Source: Methylobacterium sp. Leaf91
Lineage (GTDB): Bacteria > Pseudomonadota > Alphaproteobacteria > Rhizobiales > Beijerinckiaceae
Assembly (NCBI RefSeq): GCF_001422815.1
Contig: NZ_LMMP01000023.1
Coordinates: 49,208-113,207 of the forward strand
Length of the DNA stretch: 64,000 bases
Direction: 5' to 3'
This document shows positions 8,268 to 16,586 of this stretch, piece by piece. Positions within the stretch are counted from its first letter, which is position 1; the number at the start of each line of letters is the position of its first letter. Position numbers and translations under genes: made by a program. The notes under the pieces were generated by a model. The model worked only from the letters and a program-made list of their open reading frames with translations. It ran no database searches and was not told where the DNA came from.

Positions 8268-8696
8268 TCACCCCGCCGTCTCGCCGATGACTTTCTGCAG
8301 ACAGATCGTCCGGGTGTCCCGGTAGCCGAGATGTTCGTAGAAGTGGCGGATCGCTTCGTTCTCTTCGCGCACGAGAAGCTGAACCTTCCAGACGCCACGC
8401 GCGGACAGCCACCGCTCGGCTGCTTCCATGATCGCCCTGCCCAGGCCGAGGTCGCGATACCGCGGGTCGACGGCGACGTAATAGAGCCATCCCCGGTGAC
8501 CGTCCTCGCCCACCATGGCGGTGGCGGCGACGGCCCCCTCGCGCTCGACGACCAGGATGGTCGAGTGCGGATCGCGGCGGGCGAAGGCGATGTCCTTGCC
8601 CGCATCGTTCCACGGCCGAGAGATTCCGGCTGCGAGCCATAGGGCCGCGACGCCATCGAAATCGGCGTCCTGGAATTCACGGATCACGGGCGTCAT
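8268..8696 (-). CDS. GNAT-family N-acetyltransferase
   Basis: This is a 142-residue single-domain acetyltransferase of the YpeA-like type. Motif A, the acetyl-CoA pyrophosphate loop, is RDLGLGRAIMEAAERWL, preceded by the beta strand WLYYVAVDP; motif B includes ENEAIRHFYEHLGY. The acceptor substrate is unknown. It sits 36 bp downstream of moaD on the same strand, where moaE is commonly found in related genomes, and converges on the znuA-like gene. Confidence 0.9.
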   Translation of the reverse strand: MTPVIREFQDADFDGVAALWLAAGISRPWNDAGKDIAFARRDPHSTILVVEREGAVAATAMVGEDGHRGWLYYVAVDPRYRDLGLGRAIMEAAERWLSARGVWKVQLLVREENEAIRHFYEHLGYRDTRTICLQKVIGETAG

Positions 8697-8732
8697 CGCG
8701 TGAGGGTCTCCTCGCAGACGATTTGAGGCGGC

Positions 8733-8984
8733 TCAGCCGCCCGTCATCGGCGGGAAGAACGCGATCTCGGTGGCCCCGGCGATGGGCGCATCCGGCTTGG
8801 CATGGACGCGGTCGATGGCCGCCCGCACGATGCCGGCATTCTCGAACGCGTAGGCGTATTCCTCGCCCCTTCCACTCAGCCAGGCCACGAGGTCGGCGAC
8901 CGTCTCGGTACCGGCCGGCGGGGTCACAACCTCTTCGGCCTTGCCGATGCGTTCGCGCACCCAGGCGAAATAGACGAGCTTCAT
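8733..8984 (-). CDS. moaD: Molybdopterin synthase small (sulfur-carrier) subunit MoaD
   Basis: This is an 83-residue ubiquitin-fold protein that ends in Gly-Gly (FFPPMTGG). The terminal glycine is thiocarboxylated and donates sulfur to precursor Z in molybdenum cofactor synthesis. The opening MKLVYFAWVRERIG and the length are typical. ATG 8984 is preceded by GGAAGGG at good spacing. It lies 31 bp after pgsA on the same strand. The large subunit gene moaE is not adjacent. Confidence 0.95.
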   Translation of the reverse strand: MKLVYFAWVRERIGKAEEVVTPPAGTETVADLVAWLSGRGEEYAYAFENAGIVRAAIDRVHAKPDAPIAGATEIAFFPPMTGG

Positions 8985-9015
8985 GGTCTGCCCTTCCGGC
9001 TGTGGCATCGGCGGG

Positions 9016-9615
9016 TCAGCGCGGATCGTCCATCACGTGCCGGATGCCGGCTCTCATATAATCGTAGCCCGTGTAGAGCGTCAGGGCCGCGGCGATCCAG
9101 AGCAGGGCCTCTCCGGCGATGACGGTATGGGGGAGGATCGTCTCCCCCGCCTTTCCGGCCACGAGGAAGCCGATCGCCACGAGTTGAAGGGTGGTCTTCC
9201 ATTTGGCGACGCGGCTGACCGGCACGCTGACCTTCAACTCCGCCAGATATTCGCGCAGGCCCGAGACGAGGATCTCGCGGCACAGGATGACGATGGCCGC
9301 CCACAGGCTCCAGTCATGGATCGTCTTGTCGGCCACCAGCATCAGCAGACAGGCGGCGACCAGGAGCTTGTCGGCGATCGGATCGAGCATGCGTCCCAGG
9401 GCCGAGCTCTGATCGTAGGTCCGGGCGACGTAGCCGTCGAGATAATCGGTGATGGCGGCCGCGATGAAGACGCCGAGAGCCGCGAACCGTGCCGCATGCT
9501 CGTCCGGCCAGTACATCAGCGCCACGACGACGGGGACGGCGACGAGCCGCCCGTAGGTCAGGCAATTCGCCAGCGTCCAGGCCGGTGACCGGCGTCGGAG
9601 AGGAAGGACAGTCAT
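9016..9615 (-). CDS. pgsA: CDP-diacylglycerol--glycerol-3-phosphate 3-phosphatidyltransferase
   Basis: This is a 199-residue inner-membrane enzyme that makes phosphatidylglycerol phosphate, the committed step to phosphatidylglycerol and cardiolipin. The full CDP-alcohol phosphotransferase signature D-x2-D-G-x2-A-R-x8-G-x3-D-x3-D is present in DYLDGYVARTYD through GRMLDPIADK. Several transmembrane helices surround it, and the N-terminus NCLTYGRLVAVPVVVAL is typical. It is part of the conserved uvrC-pgsA-moaD block, but here it is separated from uvrC by a parDE module on the opposite strand. Confidence 0.97.
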   Translation of the reverse strand: MTVLPLRRRSPAWTLANCLTYGRLVAVPVVVALMYWPDEHAARFAALGVFIAAAITDYLDGYVARTYDQSSALGRMLDPIADKLLVAACLLMLVADKTIHDWSLWAAIVILCREILVSGLREYLAELKVSVPVSRVAKWKTTLQLVAIGFLVAGKAGETILPHTVIAGEALLWIAAALTLYTGYDYMRAGIRHVMDDPR

Positions 9616-9778
9616 CGACGCGGTGAAACCATGGGCGGGGGGGAGGGGTCAACCACGATGATGCAAACGGACAAGCTGCTTCGATAGCACCTAGGCCGTC
9701 GCGCTGGGCCCATCGCAACCGAATGTGGCGAGCCGGATTTTGTGCTACCAATGCGCTGAGGGAATAGAGTGCTCACGC

Positions 9779-10063
9779 ATGTCGTCCGCAGACACGATCA
9801 GCATCACCATGACGCCCGATCTCCAACAGGCGGTACGTGAAAGCATCGAGGCAGGTGAGTATTCATCGACCAACGAGGTCATGCGTGATGCGCTGCGACT
9901 GTGGCAGCGGCAACGGCTCGAAGAAGCGGAGCGCTTGACCGAGATACGGGCTCGTGTTCGCCGCTCACTTGGTGACGCCCGGCAGGATCTGACGGCGATG
10001 GAAGCGGACCTTCACCTCGCACGCCTGTTCGCCGGCGAGGGCGCCAAGCCCTCGGGTGCGTAG
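9779..10063 (+). CDS. parD: ParD-like ribbon-helix-helix antitoxin
   Basis: This is a 94-residue antitoxin. The N-terminal ribbon-helix-helix (residues about 5-45: ISITMTPDLQQAVRESIEAG, then YSSTNEVMRDALRLWQ) binds DNA as a dimer and should autorepress the operon. The C-terminal helical tail would wrap the toxin. The start is ATG 9779 because the family begins at MSSADTISI. Its 3' end overlaps the toxin gene by 8 bp, typical of translationally coupled pairs. It is inserted between uvrC and pgsA on the opposite strand. Confidence 0.92.
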   Translation: MSSADTISITMTPDLQQAVRESIEAGEYSSTNEVMRDALRLWQRQRLEEAERLTEIRARVRRSLGDARQDLTAMEADLHLARLFAGEGAKPSGA

Positions 10064-10394
10064 ACTCCCGGTCTCCTTCCGGCCGGATGCGTTGGACGAC
10101 CTTGGCGACATTTTTCGCTTCGTTCGCGAAGCGAGTGGAAGCGTCTCGGTCGCCGCGTCGTTCGTACGACGCATCAAGTTCCGATGTGATCGGATCGGAG
10201 ATGCGCCTCCTGCCGGTCGACCACGCGACGACCTCGTATCCGGCCTTCGCACAGTGCCATTCGAGCGTTCCGCCGTGATCGCTTATCTGGTCGAGGACGA
10301 CAGGGTCCGGATCACCAACATCTTCTATGGCGGGAAGGATTACGAGGCTCTGTATCGCCGGTCAGACGACGACCCCGGCACCGAACCCACCTGA
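10056..10394 (+). CDS. parE: ParE/RelE-superfamily toxin
   Basis: This is a 112-residue toxin of the ParE branch of the RelE superfamily; ParE proteins poison DNA gyrase. Family features are FRPDALDDLGDIFRFV at the start and the C-terminal strand pair RTVPFERSAVIAYLVEDDRVRITNIFYGGKDYE. It starts at GTG 10056 inside the antitoxin gene. Its stop codon lies 19 bp from the uvrC stop, tail to tail. The ORF is intact, so the module may be active. Confidence 0.9.
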   Translation: MRRLPVSFRPDALDDLGDIFRFVREASGSVSVAASFVRRIKFRCDRIGDAPPAGRPRDDLVSGLRTVPFERSAVIAYLVEDDRVRITNIFYGGKDYEALYRRSDDDPGTEPT

Positions 10395-10412
10395 CCCAGG
10401 CGTTTATGAGCC

Positions 10413-12467
10413 TCAGCCTCCGGCATGGAAGAAATCATACACTGCACGTGCCGTGGCTGCGTTGACGCCGGGCGTGGTCGCCAGATCCTCCAGGGAGGCC
10501 CGCTGGATCGCCTTCACCGTCCCGAAATGGTGAAGCAGGGCGCGCTTGCGGGTCGGGCCGATGCCGGCGATCTCGTCGAGGGGGTTCTTGATCATCTCGC
10601 GCTTGCGCTTGGCCCTATGCGTGCCGATGGCGAAGCGATGGGCCTCGTCCCGCAGGCGCTGGACGAAGTAGAGGGTCGGATCGCGCGGCGGTAGCTTGAA
10701 CGGGGCCTTTCCGGGCACGAAGAAGGTCTCGCGTCCGGCATCGCGATCGCGACCCTTGGCGATGCCCACGAGGGCGACATCGGTGACTCCGAGTTCCTCC
10801 AGCGCCGTGCGGGCGGCTTCGAGCTGGCCCTTGCCACCGTCGATGAGGACGAGATCCGGCCAAGCCGGCATGGTCTCGCTGTCCGATTCGGGAACCGGCT
10901 CGGCCGCACCGCCTTCGCTCGCTGAGATCGCCGCCTCGTTGGCGGTACGGGGGTTTTCCTTCACGAGACGCTTGAAGCGGCGCTGGAGCACCTCCTTCAT
11001 CATCCCGAAATCGTCGCCCGGCGTCAGCTCCTCCGACTTGATGTTGAAGGTGCGGTAATGCGTCTTCGCAAAACCCGACGGGCCGGCGACGATCATGCCC
11101 CCGACCGCGTTCGTGCCCATGATGTGAGAGTTGTCGTAAACCTCGATGCGGCGGGGTGGGGCGGGCAATCCGAACGATTGCCCGAGCGCCACCAGTAGTT
11201 TGCCCTGCGAGGCGGTGTCCGCGAGCCTGCGCGCCAGGGCCTCCTTGGCGTTGCGCTGGGCATATTCCACCAGGGCCTTGCGCTCGCCGCGCTGGGGCTG
11301 GTGAACCTCAACCCTGTTCTCGGCGCGGCTCGACAGGGCGGCTGCCATCAGCTCCGCATCCTCGATCGCATGGGAGACGAGGACGATCCGGGGGGCCGGC
11401 TTGTCGTCGTAGAACTGGCTGATGAAGGAGGCGAGCACCTCGTCCGGCGTCATGCTGCGATCGGCCTTCGGGAAATAGGCGCGGTTGCCCCAGTTCTGGA
11501 AGTTCCGGAAGAAGAACACCTCGATGCAGAACTGGCCGGCCTGTTCGTCGAGGGCGAACACATCCGCCTCCTCGATGCCCTGGGTGTTGACGCCCTGGGT
11601 CCCCTGGATCGCCGAGAGCGCGCTGATCCTGTCCCGGAAGCGGGCGGCACGCTCGAATTCGAGCTTCTCGGAGGCGTCCTGCATCTCCTCGCGCATACGG
11701 TCCTTCACCGCGTTGGACTTGCCCGCGAGGAAGCTCTTCGCATTCTCGGCGAGCGCCTGATATTCCGGCAGGCCGATCTCCCCGGTGCAGGGTCCCGAGC
11801 AGCGCTTGATCTGGTAGAGCAGGCAGGGCCGCGTGCGGTTCTCGTAATAGCTGTCGGTGCAGGTGCGCAGCAGGAAGGCGCGCTGGAGCGCGTTGACCGT
11901 GCGGTTCACAGCCCAGACGGTGGCGAACGGGCCGTAATAGCTGCCCTTGCGCCGCCGTGCGCCGCGGTGCTTGACGATCTGCGGCGCCTCGGAATCGGCC
12001 GTGACCAGGATGTAGGGAAACGATTTGTCGTCCCGCATCAGCACGTTGAAGCGCGGCTTCAACTGCTTGATGAGGTTGGCCTCGAGCAGCAGCGCCTCGG
12101 TCTCGGTGGCCGTGGTGACGAACTCCATCGCCGCCGTCTGTGAGATCATCCGGGCGATGCGATTGGAATGGGCTTGGCCCCTCGCATAGGAGCCGACTCG
12201 GGCCTTCAGGTTCTTTGCCTTGCCGACGTAGAGGACATCACCCTTCTCGTCGAACATGCGGTAGACGCCCGGTCCCGACGGCAGCGTCGTCCAGAACCGG
12301 CGGATGATCTCCGTGCCGGCTTTGACAGCGCCTTCCTCGAAATCGAAATCGATCTCCGGTCCGTCGTCGATACGTTCCGGGGTCTCGTCCGCGTCCTCAC
12401 GCTCGTCGAACGAATCCGGCGGCAGGTCTCGTTGGGAAGACAGGTCTTTCGCGGGCTGGCGGCTCAT
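10413..12467 (-). CDS. uvrC: Excinuclease ABC subunit C
   Basis: This is a 684-residue nucleotide-excision-repair endonuclease that makes both incisions around a lesion marked by UvrAB. An acidic extension of about 55 residues precedes the GIY-YIG 3' nuclease ([22 protein letters not shown]). A cysteine cluster ([16 protein letters not shown]), the UVR domain ([20 protein letters not shown]), the RNase H-like 5' nuclease ([27 protein letters not shown]) and C-terminal helix-hairpin-helix motifs ([17 protein letters not shown]) follow. An alanine/glutamate-rich insertion precedes the [10 protein letters not shown] motif. All catalytic regions are present. Confidence 0.98.
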   Translation of the reverse strand: MSRQPAKDLSSQRDLPPDSFDEREDADETPERIDDGPEIDFDFEEGAVKAGTEIIRRFWTTLPSGPGVYRMFDEKGDVLYVGKAKNLKARVGSYARGQAHSNRIARMISQTAAMEFVTTATETEALLLEANLIKQLKPRFNVLMRDDKSFPYILVTADSEAPQIVKHRGARRRKGSYYGPFATVWAVNRTVNALQRAFLLRTCTDSYYENRTRPCLLYQIKRCSGPCTGEIGLPEYQALAENAKSFLAGKSNAVKDRMREEMQDASEKLEFERAARFRDRISALSAIQGTQGVNTQGIEEADVFALDEQAGQFCIEVFFFRNFQNWGNRAYFPKADRSMTPDEVLASFISQFYDDKPAPRIVLVSHAIEDAELMAAALSSRAENRVEVHQPQRGERKALVEYAQRNAKEALARRLADTASQGKLLVALGQSFGLPAPPRRIEVYDNSHIMGTNAVGGMIVAGPSGFAKTHYRTFNIKSEELTPGDDFGMMKEVLQRRFKRLVKENPRTANEAAISASEGGAAEPVPESDSETMPAWPDLVLIDGGKGQLEAARTALEELGVTDVALVGIAKGRDRDAGRETFFVPGKAPFKLPPRDPTLYFVQRLRDEAHRFAIGTHRAKRKREMIKNPLDEIAGIGPTRKRALLHHFGTVKAIQRASLEDLATTPGVNAATARAVYDFFHAGG

Positions 12468-12548
12468 GCCCGAGACTTAAGCGCCGGGGATTCGAGAGGG
12501 AAGGGGCTCCCGGTCTCGCCGACCCGGGAAGGTCGGCGCATGCGCGTC

Positions 12549-13280
12549 TTAATCGAACAGCGCGTCGATATCGCCCTGGTCCACATGTCCCGGATCGCTG
12601 TCGAGCTTGGGTCCGTTGAGGAGTGAGCTCTCGTCGTCGATGCTGGGGCCCTGCGGCACGACGCCGAGGATCTCGCTGAACGAATTGAGGCCGCCCCAGG
12701 CCTCGATCATGCGGTCGAGATGTTCCTCGATGAACTTGAGCACACCCACGATCTTGTTGATGCGCTGGCCGGTCAGGTCCTGGAAGTTGCAGGCCTCGTA
12801 GGCGACGATCACCCGCTCGAGGATCATGTCGATGTTTTCGCCGCCGGCGGCCTGCCGCATGGCCCGCAACGCGCTGGCATTCGTCTCGATCTCTTCCAGG
12901 GCGCCGAGGATCGTGCTCGTCGCCAGTTCGGTGGATTCCACCACCGCGTCGAGTTCTCCCGCGACCCGCTTCATTCCCTTCCCGGTATTCTCCGAGTGGT
13001 AGAGCGTCGCGATCTCCTTCTTCGTCCGGGTGATCGCATCTTTCATCACGTCGAGTTCGGAGCGCATCGCGAAGGCCTCGTTGAGCTCCTTCCGGCAGGC
13101 TTCGATGGTCTCGACCGTGCTCGTCTGCGTGACACGGCGAAGCTCCTGGATCGCCGAGAGGATCTCATCGAGCTTCACGTCGTCGGAGCCGGAACGCTCC
13201 TTGGCGTGCGCGACCTCCACGACGGGTCGCACGCTTGCCAAACCGAGGCTGTCTTCGATGCGGTAGCGCTTCATGTTCAT
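12549..13280 (-). CDS. cheZ: Chemotaxis protein phosphatase CheZ
   Basis: This is a 243-residue helical protein that dephosphorylates CheY-P. The catalytic segment NFQDLTGQRINKIV carries the Asp and Gln of the CheZ active site. The C-terminal tail QGDIDALFD matches the short amphipathic helix with which CheZ docks on CheY. The long helical hairpin in between is family-like, and the length slightly exceeds that of enterobacterial CheZ. No cheY, cheA or flagellar gene adjoins it, but three chemoreceptors occur later in the window. It lies 81 bp upstream of uvrC on the same strand. Confidence 0.88.
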   Translation of the reverse strand: MNMKRYRIEDSLGLASVRPVVEVAHAKERSGSDDVKLDEILSAIQELRRVTQTSTVETIEACRKELNEAFAMRSELDVMKDAITRTKKEIATLYHSENTGKGMKRVAGELDAVVESTELATSTILGALEEIETNASALRAMRQAAGGENIDMILERVIVAYEACNFQDLTGQRINKIVGVLKFIEEHLDRMIEAWGGLNSFSEILGVVPQGPSIDDESSLLNGPKLDSDPGHVDQGDIDALFD

Positions 13281-13583
13281 CGGGGATGATCAGCCGGCAG
13301 GAGTAACTGGGTCAGCGACAGGGCAGCATGGACCGGGGGCCGTCATCCTGGTGAACGACGCGAATCCCGATACGAGAAGCCTTCGAGCCACCATGCGACA
13401 AAGTCGTTGCCATTTCTTCAACACAGAGAACGGCCGATGCACTTTTACAAACAATTCATGCTGTTCTTTGAAGCTAGCAGTAGAGCAGCGGTGACCTGAA
13501 TGATTCACCACGTTCTTTCACCCGATTCTCGTCCCGTCCGGCCAGCTTGAGCGCGAGGTTCGTGTTGGTTCGGAGTACCGCGC
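13281..13583. other. Intergenic region between divergent cheZ and L,D-transpeptidase genes
   Basis: This is 303 bp with no supported gene. Short reading frames here have no ribosome-binding site or recognisable product. The stretch around 13411-13490 is clearly more AT-rich than its flanks and must hold both divergent promoters. No strong -35/-10 pair stands out by eye. Confidence 0.5.
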
Positions 13584-14399
13584 GTGTTGAAGCGTCTCGA
13601 ATTGTGCGTCGCTATGGCCTGCCTGTCCGCCACGGTGGTGGGAGGGGCCGCACAAGCCCAGGTTCCCTCCGGCCAATACGGCGGGGGCTTCATCGAATTC
13701 CTGGTGACGGGTCATGGAACGCCGCCGCGCGCCCGGCGTCCCGGCCTCGCGGATGACGGCGTGCTTCCACGACATCCGGCGGCCCAGGGTTACGGTGGCG
13801 AGCCGATGCCGCGCGTGCTCCATTCGGGCGATCGCATCCCCGATCCCGATCTCTACCAGGCCCCCGTTCGCACGCGGCTCGCTGCCTTGCCGTCACAAGC
13901 TCTGCCGGCTCAAGCCGATCCCGAAAGACAAATCGCGGGAATCGAGCGCGCGCCCGACGCGCGCTTTGCCCGACAGGTCGTCTCGTTCGATGGCCGGCAG
14001 AAGCCCGGCTCCATCGTCATCGATACCCAGACGAAGTTTCTCTATCTCGTCCAGCCAGGCGGTCAGGCCATCCGATACGGTATCGGCGTCGGTCGGCCGG
14101 GTTTTGCCTGGTCGGGAATGAAGACGATCAGCCAGAAGCGCGAATGGCCGGATTGGACGCCCCCGGCGGAGATGCTCCAGCGTCGCCCCGACCTGCCGCG
14201 CCACATGGCCGGCGGCCCGGCCAACCCTCTGGGTGCGCGGGCGCTCTATCTCGGCTCGTCCCTCTATCGCATCCACGGCACCAACGAGCCGCACACGATC
14301 GGGCAATCCGTCTCGTCGGGCTGCATCCGGATGATGAACGAGGATGTCATCGACCTGTATGAACGGACCCCCGTGGGAACACGGGTCGAAGTCCTCTAA
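13584..14399 (+). CDS. Periplasmic L,D-transpeptidase (YkuD domain)
   Basis: This is a 271-residue secreted enzyme. The signal peptide LELCVAMACLSATVVGGAAQA is followed by a proline/alanine-rich linker, then the YkuD catalytic domain (about 140-271). The active site is complete: HGTNEPHTIGQSVSSGCIRM contains the HGTN and S-x-GC-I-R motif with the nucleophilic cysteine. Such enzymes make 3-3 peptidoglycan crosslinks or attach proteins to the wall; the sequence does not choose between these. The start is GTG 13584, immediately ahead of LKRLEL. A strong hairpin terminator follows the stop codon. Confidence 0.93.
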   Translation: MLKRLELCVAMACLSATVVGGAAQAQVPSGQYGGGFIEFLVTGHGTPPRARRPGLADDGVLPRHPAAQGYGGEPMPRVLHSGDRIPDPDLYQAPVRTRLAALPSQALPAQADPERQIAGIERAPDARFARQVVSFDGRQKPGSIVIDTQTKFLYLVQPGGQAIRYGIGVGRPGFAWSGMKTISQKREWPDWTPPAEMLQRRPDLPRHMAGGPANPLGARALYLGSSLYRIHGTNEPHTIGQSVSSGCIRMMNEDVIDLYERTPVGTRVEVL

Positions 14400-14420
14400 C
14401 GGCCGCCGGGCCGCTCATGA

Positions 14421-14456
14421 GAAAGGCCCGGCGCGTCTCCACGCACCGGGCCTTTC
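14421..14456 (+). terminator. Rho-independent terminator after the L,D-transpeptidase gene
   Basis: GAAAGGCCCGG (14421-14431) pairs with CCGGGCCTTTC (14446-14456), an 11-bp GC-rich stem with a 14-nt loop. It lies 22 bp after the stop codon. The downstream tract is only TTGT. Confidence 0.7.
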
Positions 14457-14499
14457 TTGTCAGGGAGCCATCACGTGCGGTGATGGATGTGGCTTTCGC

Positions 14500-15225
14500 T
14501 CACACCCAGTCGTCGTCACCGCCGCCACCCAGGTCGCCGCCGAAATCCCCGCCCGGATCGCTGTCGAACGACGCGTCTTGGAAGTCGTTGCCGCCGCCGA
14601 GGGCCGAACCGAGATCTTCGTTACCGGCTGCCGCGCCCGCAGAGGGAAGTCCCGCCGCCGCCGCGCTGCCGAGAGCCGAATGACCGCCCGCGAAGGCGTT
14701 GGACAAGGCGCTGCCGAGCAGCATGCCGCCGGCCGCGCCGGCCGCCATCGGAAGGGCCGTCGCCATGAAGCCGCCGCCGCGAGCGGGTGCCGCCTGCTGG
14801 CCGGCCCATGGGCCACCCTGCTGCGGTCCGCCATAACCCGGCTGCTGGCCGTAACCGGGCTGCTGCCCATAGCCCGGCTGCTGACCATATCCTTGCTGAG
14901 GTCCGCCCTGGCCACCCCACGGTTGACCGGACGGGCGCTGGGGCTCCGGCTGGCGAGACCCGCCGCCGAAGATGCTCGACAGGAAGCCGCCGCCGCCGCC
15001 CTGCGGCTGCTGTGCCGCCTGACGCGCCTGCTCGAGCTGCTCGTTCAAGCTTTTGATCGCCTCTTCCTGGACATAGATCAGCTGCGCCATCGCGTACGGC
15101 GCGTAGGGCTGAGCGCGGAGCTTGTCCGCGATGAAGCGCTCGGCATCGGCGTCGCGGGGCTGGCTCGCGGCCTGCTCCAGACGCTGGAAAATGCCGCCGA
15201 TGACCTCGCGTTCTTCGCTATTCAT
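14500..15225 (-). CDS. DUF2076 family protein, Gly/Gln-rich
   Basis: This is a 241-residue protein of the DUF2076 family. Residues 1-75 form the conserved helical head (NSEEREVIGGIFQRLEQAA, PYAPYAMAQLIYVQEEAIKS, LNEQLEQARQAA). A low-complexity middle follows, with tandem GYGQQP repeats near 14820-14900. Next come an alanine/glycine membrane-like segment (GFMATALPMAAGAAGGMLLGSAL) and an Asp/Gly-rich tail ending DDDWV. The molecular role of the family is not established. ATG 15225 has an AGGAGG ribosome-binding site just upstream. Reading could continue back to 15408, but that part does not match the family. Confidence 0.88.
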   Translation of the reverse strand: MNSEEREVIGGIFQRLEQAASQPRDADAERFIADKLRAQPYAPYAMAQLIYVQEEAIKSLNEQLEQARQAAQQPQGGGGGFLSSIFGGGSRQPEPQRPSGQPWGGQGGPQQGYGQQPGYGQQPGYGQQPGYGGPQQGGPWAGQQAAPARGGGFMATALPMAAGAAGGMLLGSALSNAFAGGHSALGSAAAAGLPSAGAAAGNEDLGSALGGGNDFQDASFDSDPGGDFGGDLGGGGDDDWV

Positions 15226-15418
15226 GGGGTCGTCCTCCTGAGAGAAGCCTGCGGGCCATGCCGCCCCGGCGCCTCCGAGATGGGGTGGCGCCACTGGCTT
15301 TGTCAGGGGGTCAACGCGAACTTCGCCGTTGCGGATGCACGGGAGCTCCGGTTCGGAGCATGAAATTTCGGAAAGGTGACGGAGCCGGAGGCTACGCATC
15401 TTCGCCACGCAACAAAAA

Positions 15419-15442
15419 GAGCCCGGCCTTTCGGCCGGGCTC
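15419..15442 (-). terminator. Rho-independent terminator of the outer-membrane protein gene
   Basis: On the minus strand, a 10-bp stem GAGCCCGGCC / GGCCGGGCTC with a GAAA loop is followed by TTTTTG (15418-15413). This is a textbook terminator 53 bp after the stop codon of the porin-like gene. Confidence 0.9.
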
Positions 15443-15495
15443 CTTCTGAGAGACCTCGTGCTCCGCCATGAGGCGGAGCGTTGGTTCTGTAAGGC

Positions 15496-16317
15496 CTAGT
15501 ACGAGCCGAACTTGTAGTTCAGGCCGGCGCGGACCACGGCGAACTCGGCTTCGCGAGCCGAAGGGCTGAGCGAAAGCACGTTCGTGGTGGGGTTGTAGAC
15601 GGAGCGGTTGCCGCGGCCGTCCTGCTCGAGGTTCACGTACAGGCCTTCGACCTTCAGCGTCACAGCGGACGACTTGAAGAAGTTGAAGAAAGAGTCCGTG
15701 GGGAGAGCGTACTCGATACCACCACCAGCGGTGTAGCCGGTGCGGAAATCGTCGGAGCCGGTGCCGCCGTCGCCGTAAGCAAAGCCGCCGGTGCCGTACA
15801 CGAGGGTGCGGTCGAAGGCGTAACCGATGCGGCCGCGGACGGTACCGAAGAAGTTCATCTCGTTGCCGGGGAGGCGAACGGCGGTGGTGCCGTTGAGGCC
15901 GCCGACGACCGGGCTGAACGTGCCGTTCACGGTGCGGGTCTTGTTGCCGAAATCGGTGTACTGGGCGTCAGCTTCGATACCGACGACCACGCCCGAACCC
16001 GGGGTGAACTGGTAGTTGTAGCCGACCTGACCACCGCCGACGAAGCCTTCGAGGTCGTTGCTGCTGTTCGCGTTGAACACCCGGTTGACCGGGCCGCCGT
16101 TCAGCACGGAGCCGGCCGGCAGGTTGTAACGGTCGCTGTTGCTGCCAGCGTCGAAGCCGTAACCGGCGTTGATACCGAAGTAGGCGCCCGTCCAGGTGAA
16201 GACCGGCACGGGAACGAAGACCGGCGGAGCGGCGCGGCGCGGCAGATCGGCAGCGAAAGCGGAGCCGGCGATGACGATGCCGGCAAGGGCGGTGGTGCCG
16301 CGAAGGAAGGATTTCAT
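15496..16317 (-). CDS. Outer-membrane beta-barrel protein, Omp25/Hsr type
   Basis: This is a 273-residue secreted protein. The signal peptide ends at GSAFA-ADLPRRAAPP, a start typical of rhizobial and methylobacterial surface barrels. The mature part is a small eight-stranded barrel with GAYFGINAGYGF, GFVGGGQVGYNYQF, GTVRGRIGYAFDRTLVYGTG and a last strand AEFAVVRAGLNYKFGSY carrying the BAM-recognised C-terminal aromatic. The function is structural or permeability-related; it is not a 16-strand porin. A GAGGA ribosome-binding site precedes the ATG, and a strong terminator follows. It is likely abundant. Confidence 0.92.
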   Translation of the reverse strand: MKSFLRGTTALAGIVIAGSAFAADLPRRAAPPVFVPVPVFTWTGAYFGINAGYGFDAGSNSDRYNLPAGSVLNGGPVNRVFNANSSNDLEGFVGGGQVGYNYQFTPGSGVVVGIEADAQYTDFGNKTRTVNGTFSPVVGGLNGTTAVRLPGNEMNFFGTVRGRIGYAFDRTLVYGTGGFAYGDGGTGSDDFRTGYTAGGGIEYALPTDSFFNFFKSSAVTLKVEGLYVNLEQDGRGNRSVYNPTTNVLSLSPSAREAEFAVVRAGLNYKFGSY

Positions 16318-16586
16318 GGACTGGTCCTCTACTCGTTAGCGCGGCCGCTTTTTTCGGAGCGGTCCTGCGCAGTTCCCCGTCTATATCTCAGCATCCCTCA
16401 GGAAGCTGTTGCATCGCAACCACGCCGCGTGTGTTGAACACGGCCCCTTTGTGGCAGCGACCACCTCGCTGGAGGTCGTGCACTCCGAAAACTCAGATGA
16501 ACGGCCAAGGTTCAACTACGGCCACGCTTTTTTCGCCTAGAGATCATGACAAGATGTCGCACCGAGGGAACGTATGACGGTGGCCG

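Noticed and set aside
8243..8278. Inverted repeat CGGCGGGG/CCCCGCCG between the znuA-like and GNAT genes
   Set aside because: A 20-nt loop, no T-tract and overlap with the GNAT stop codon region make a terminator call weak.
14820..14900. Tandem repeats that might suggest a CRISPR or minisatellite
   Set aside because: They lie in frame inside the DUF2076 gene and encode GYGQQP units; there are no spacers.
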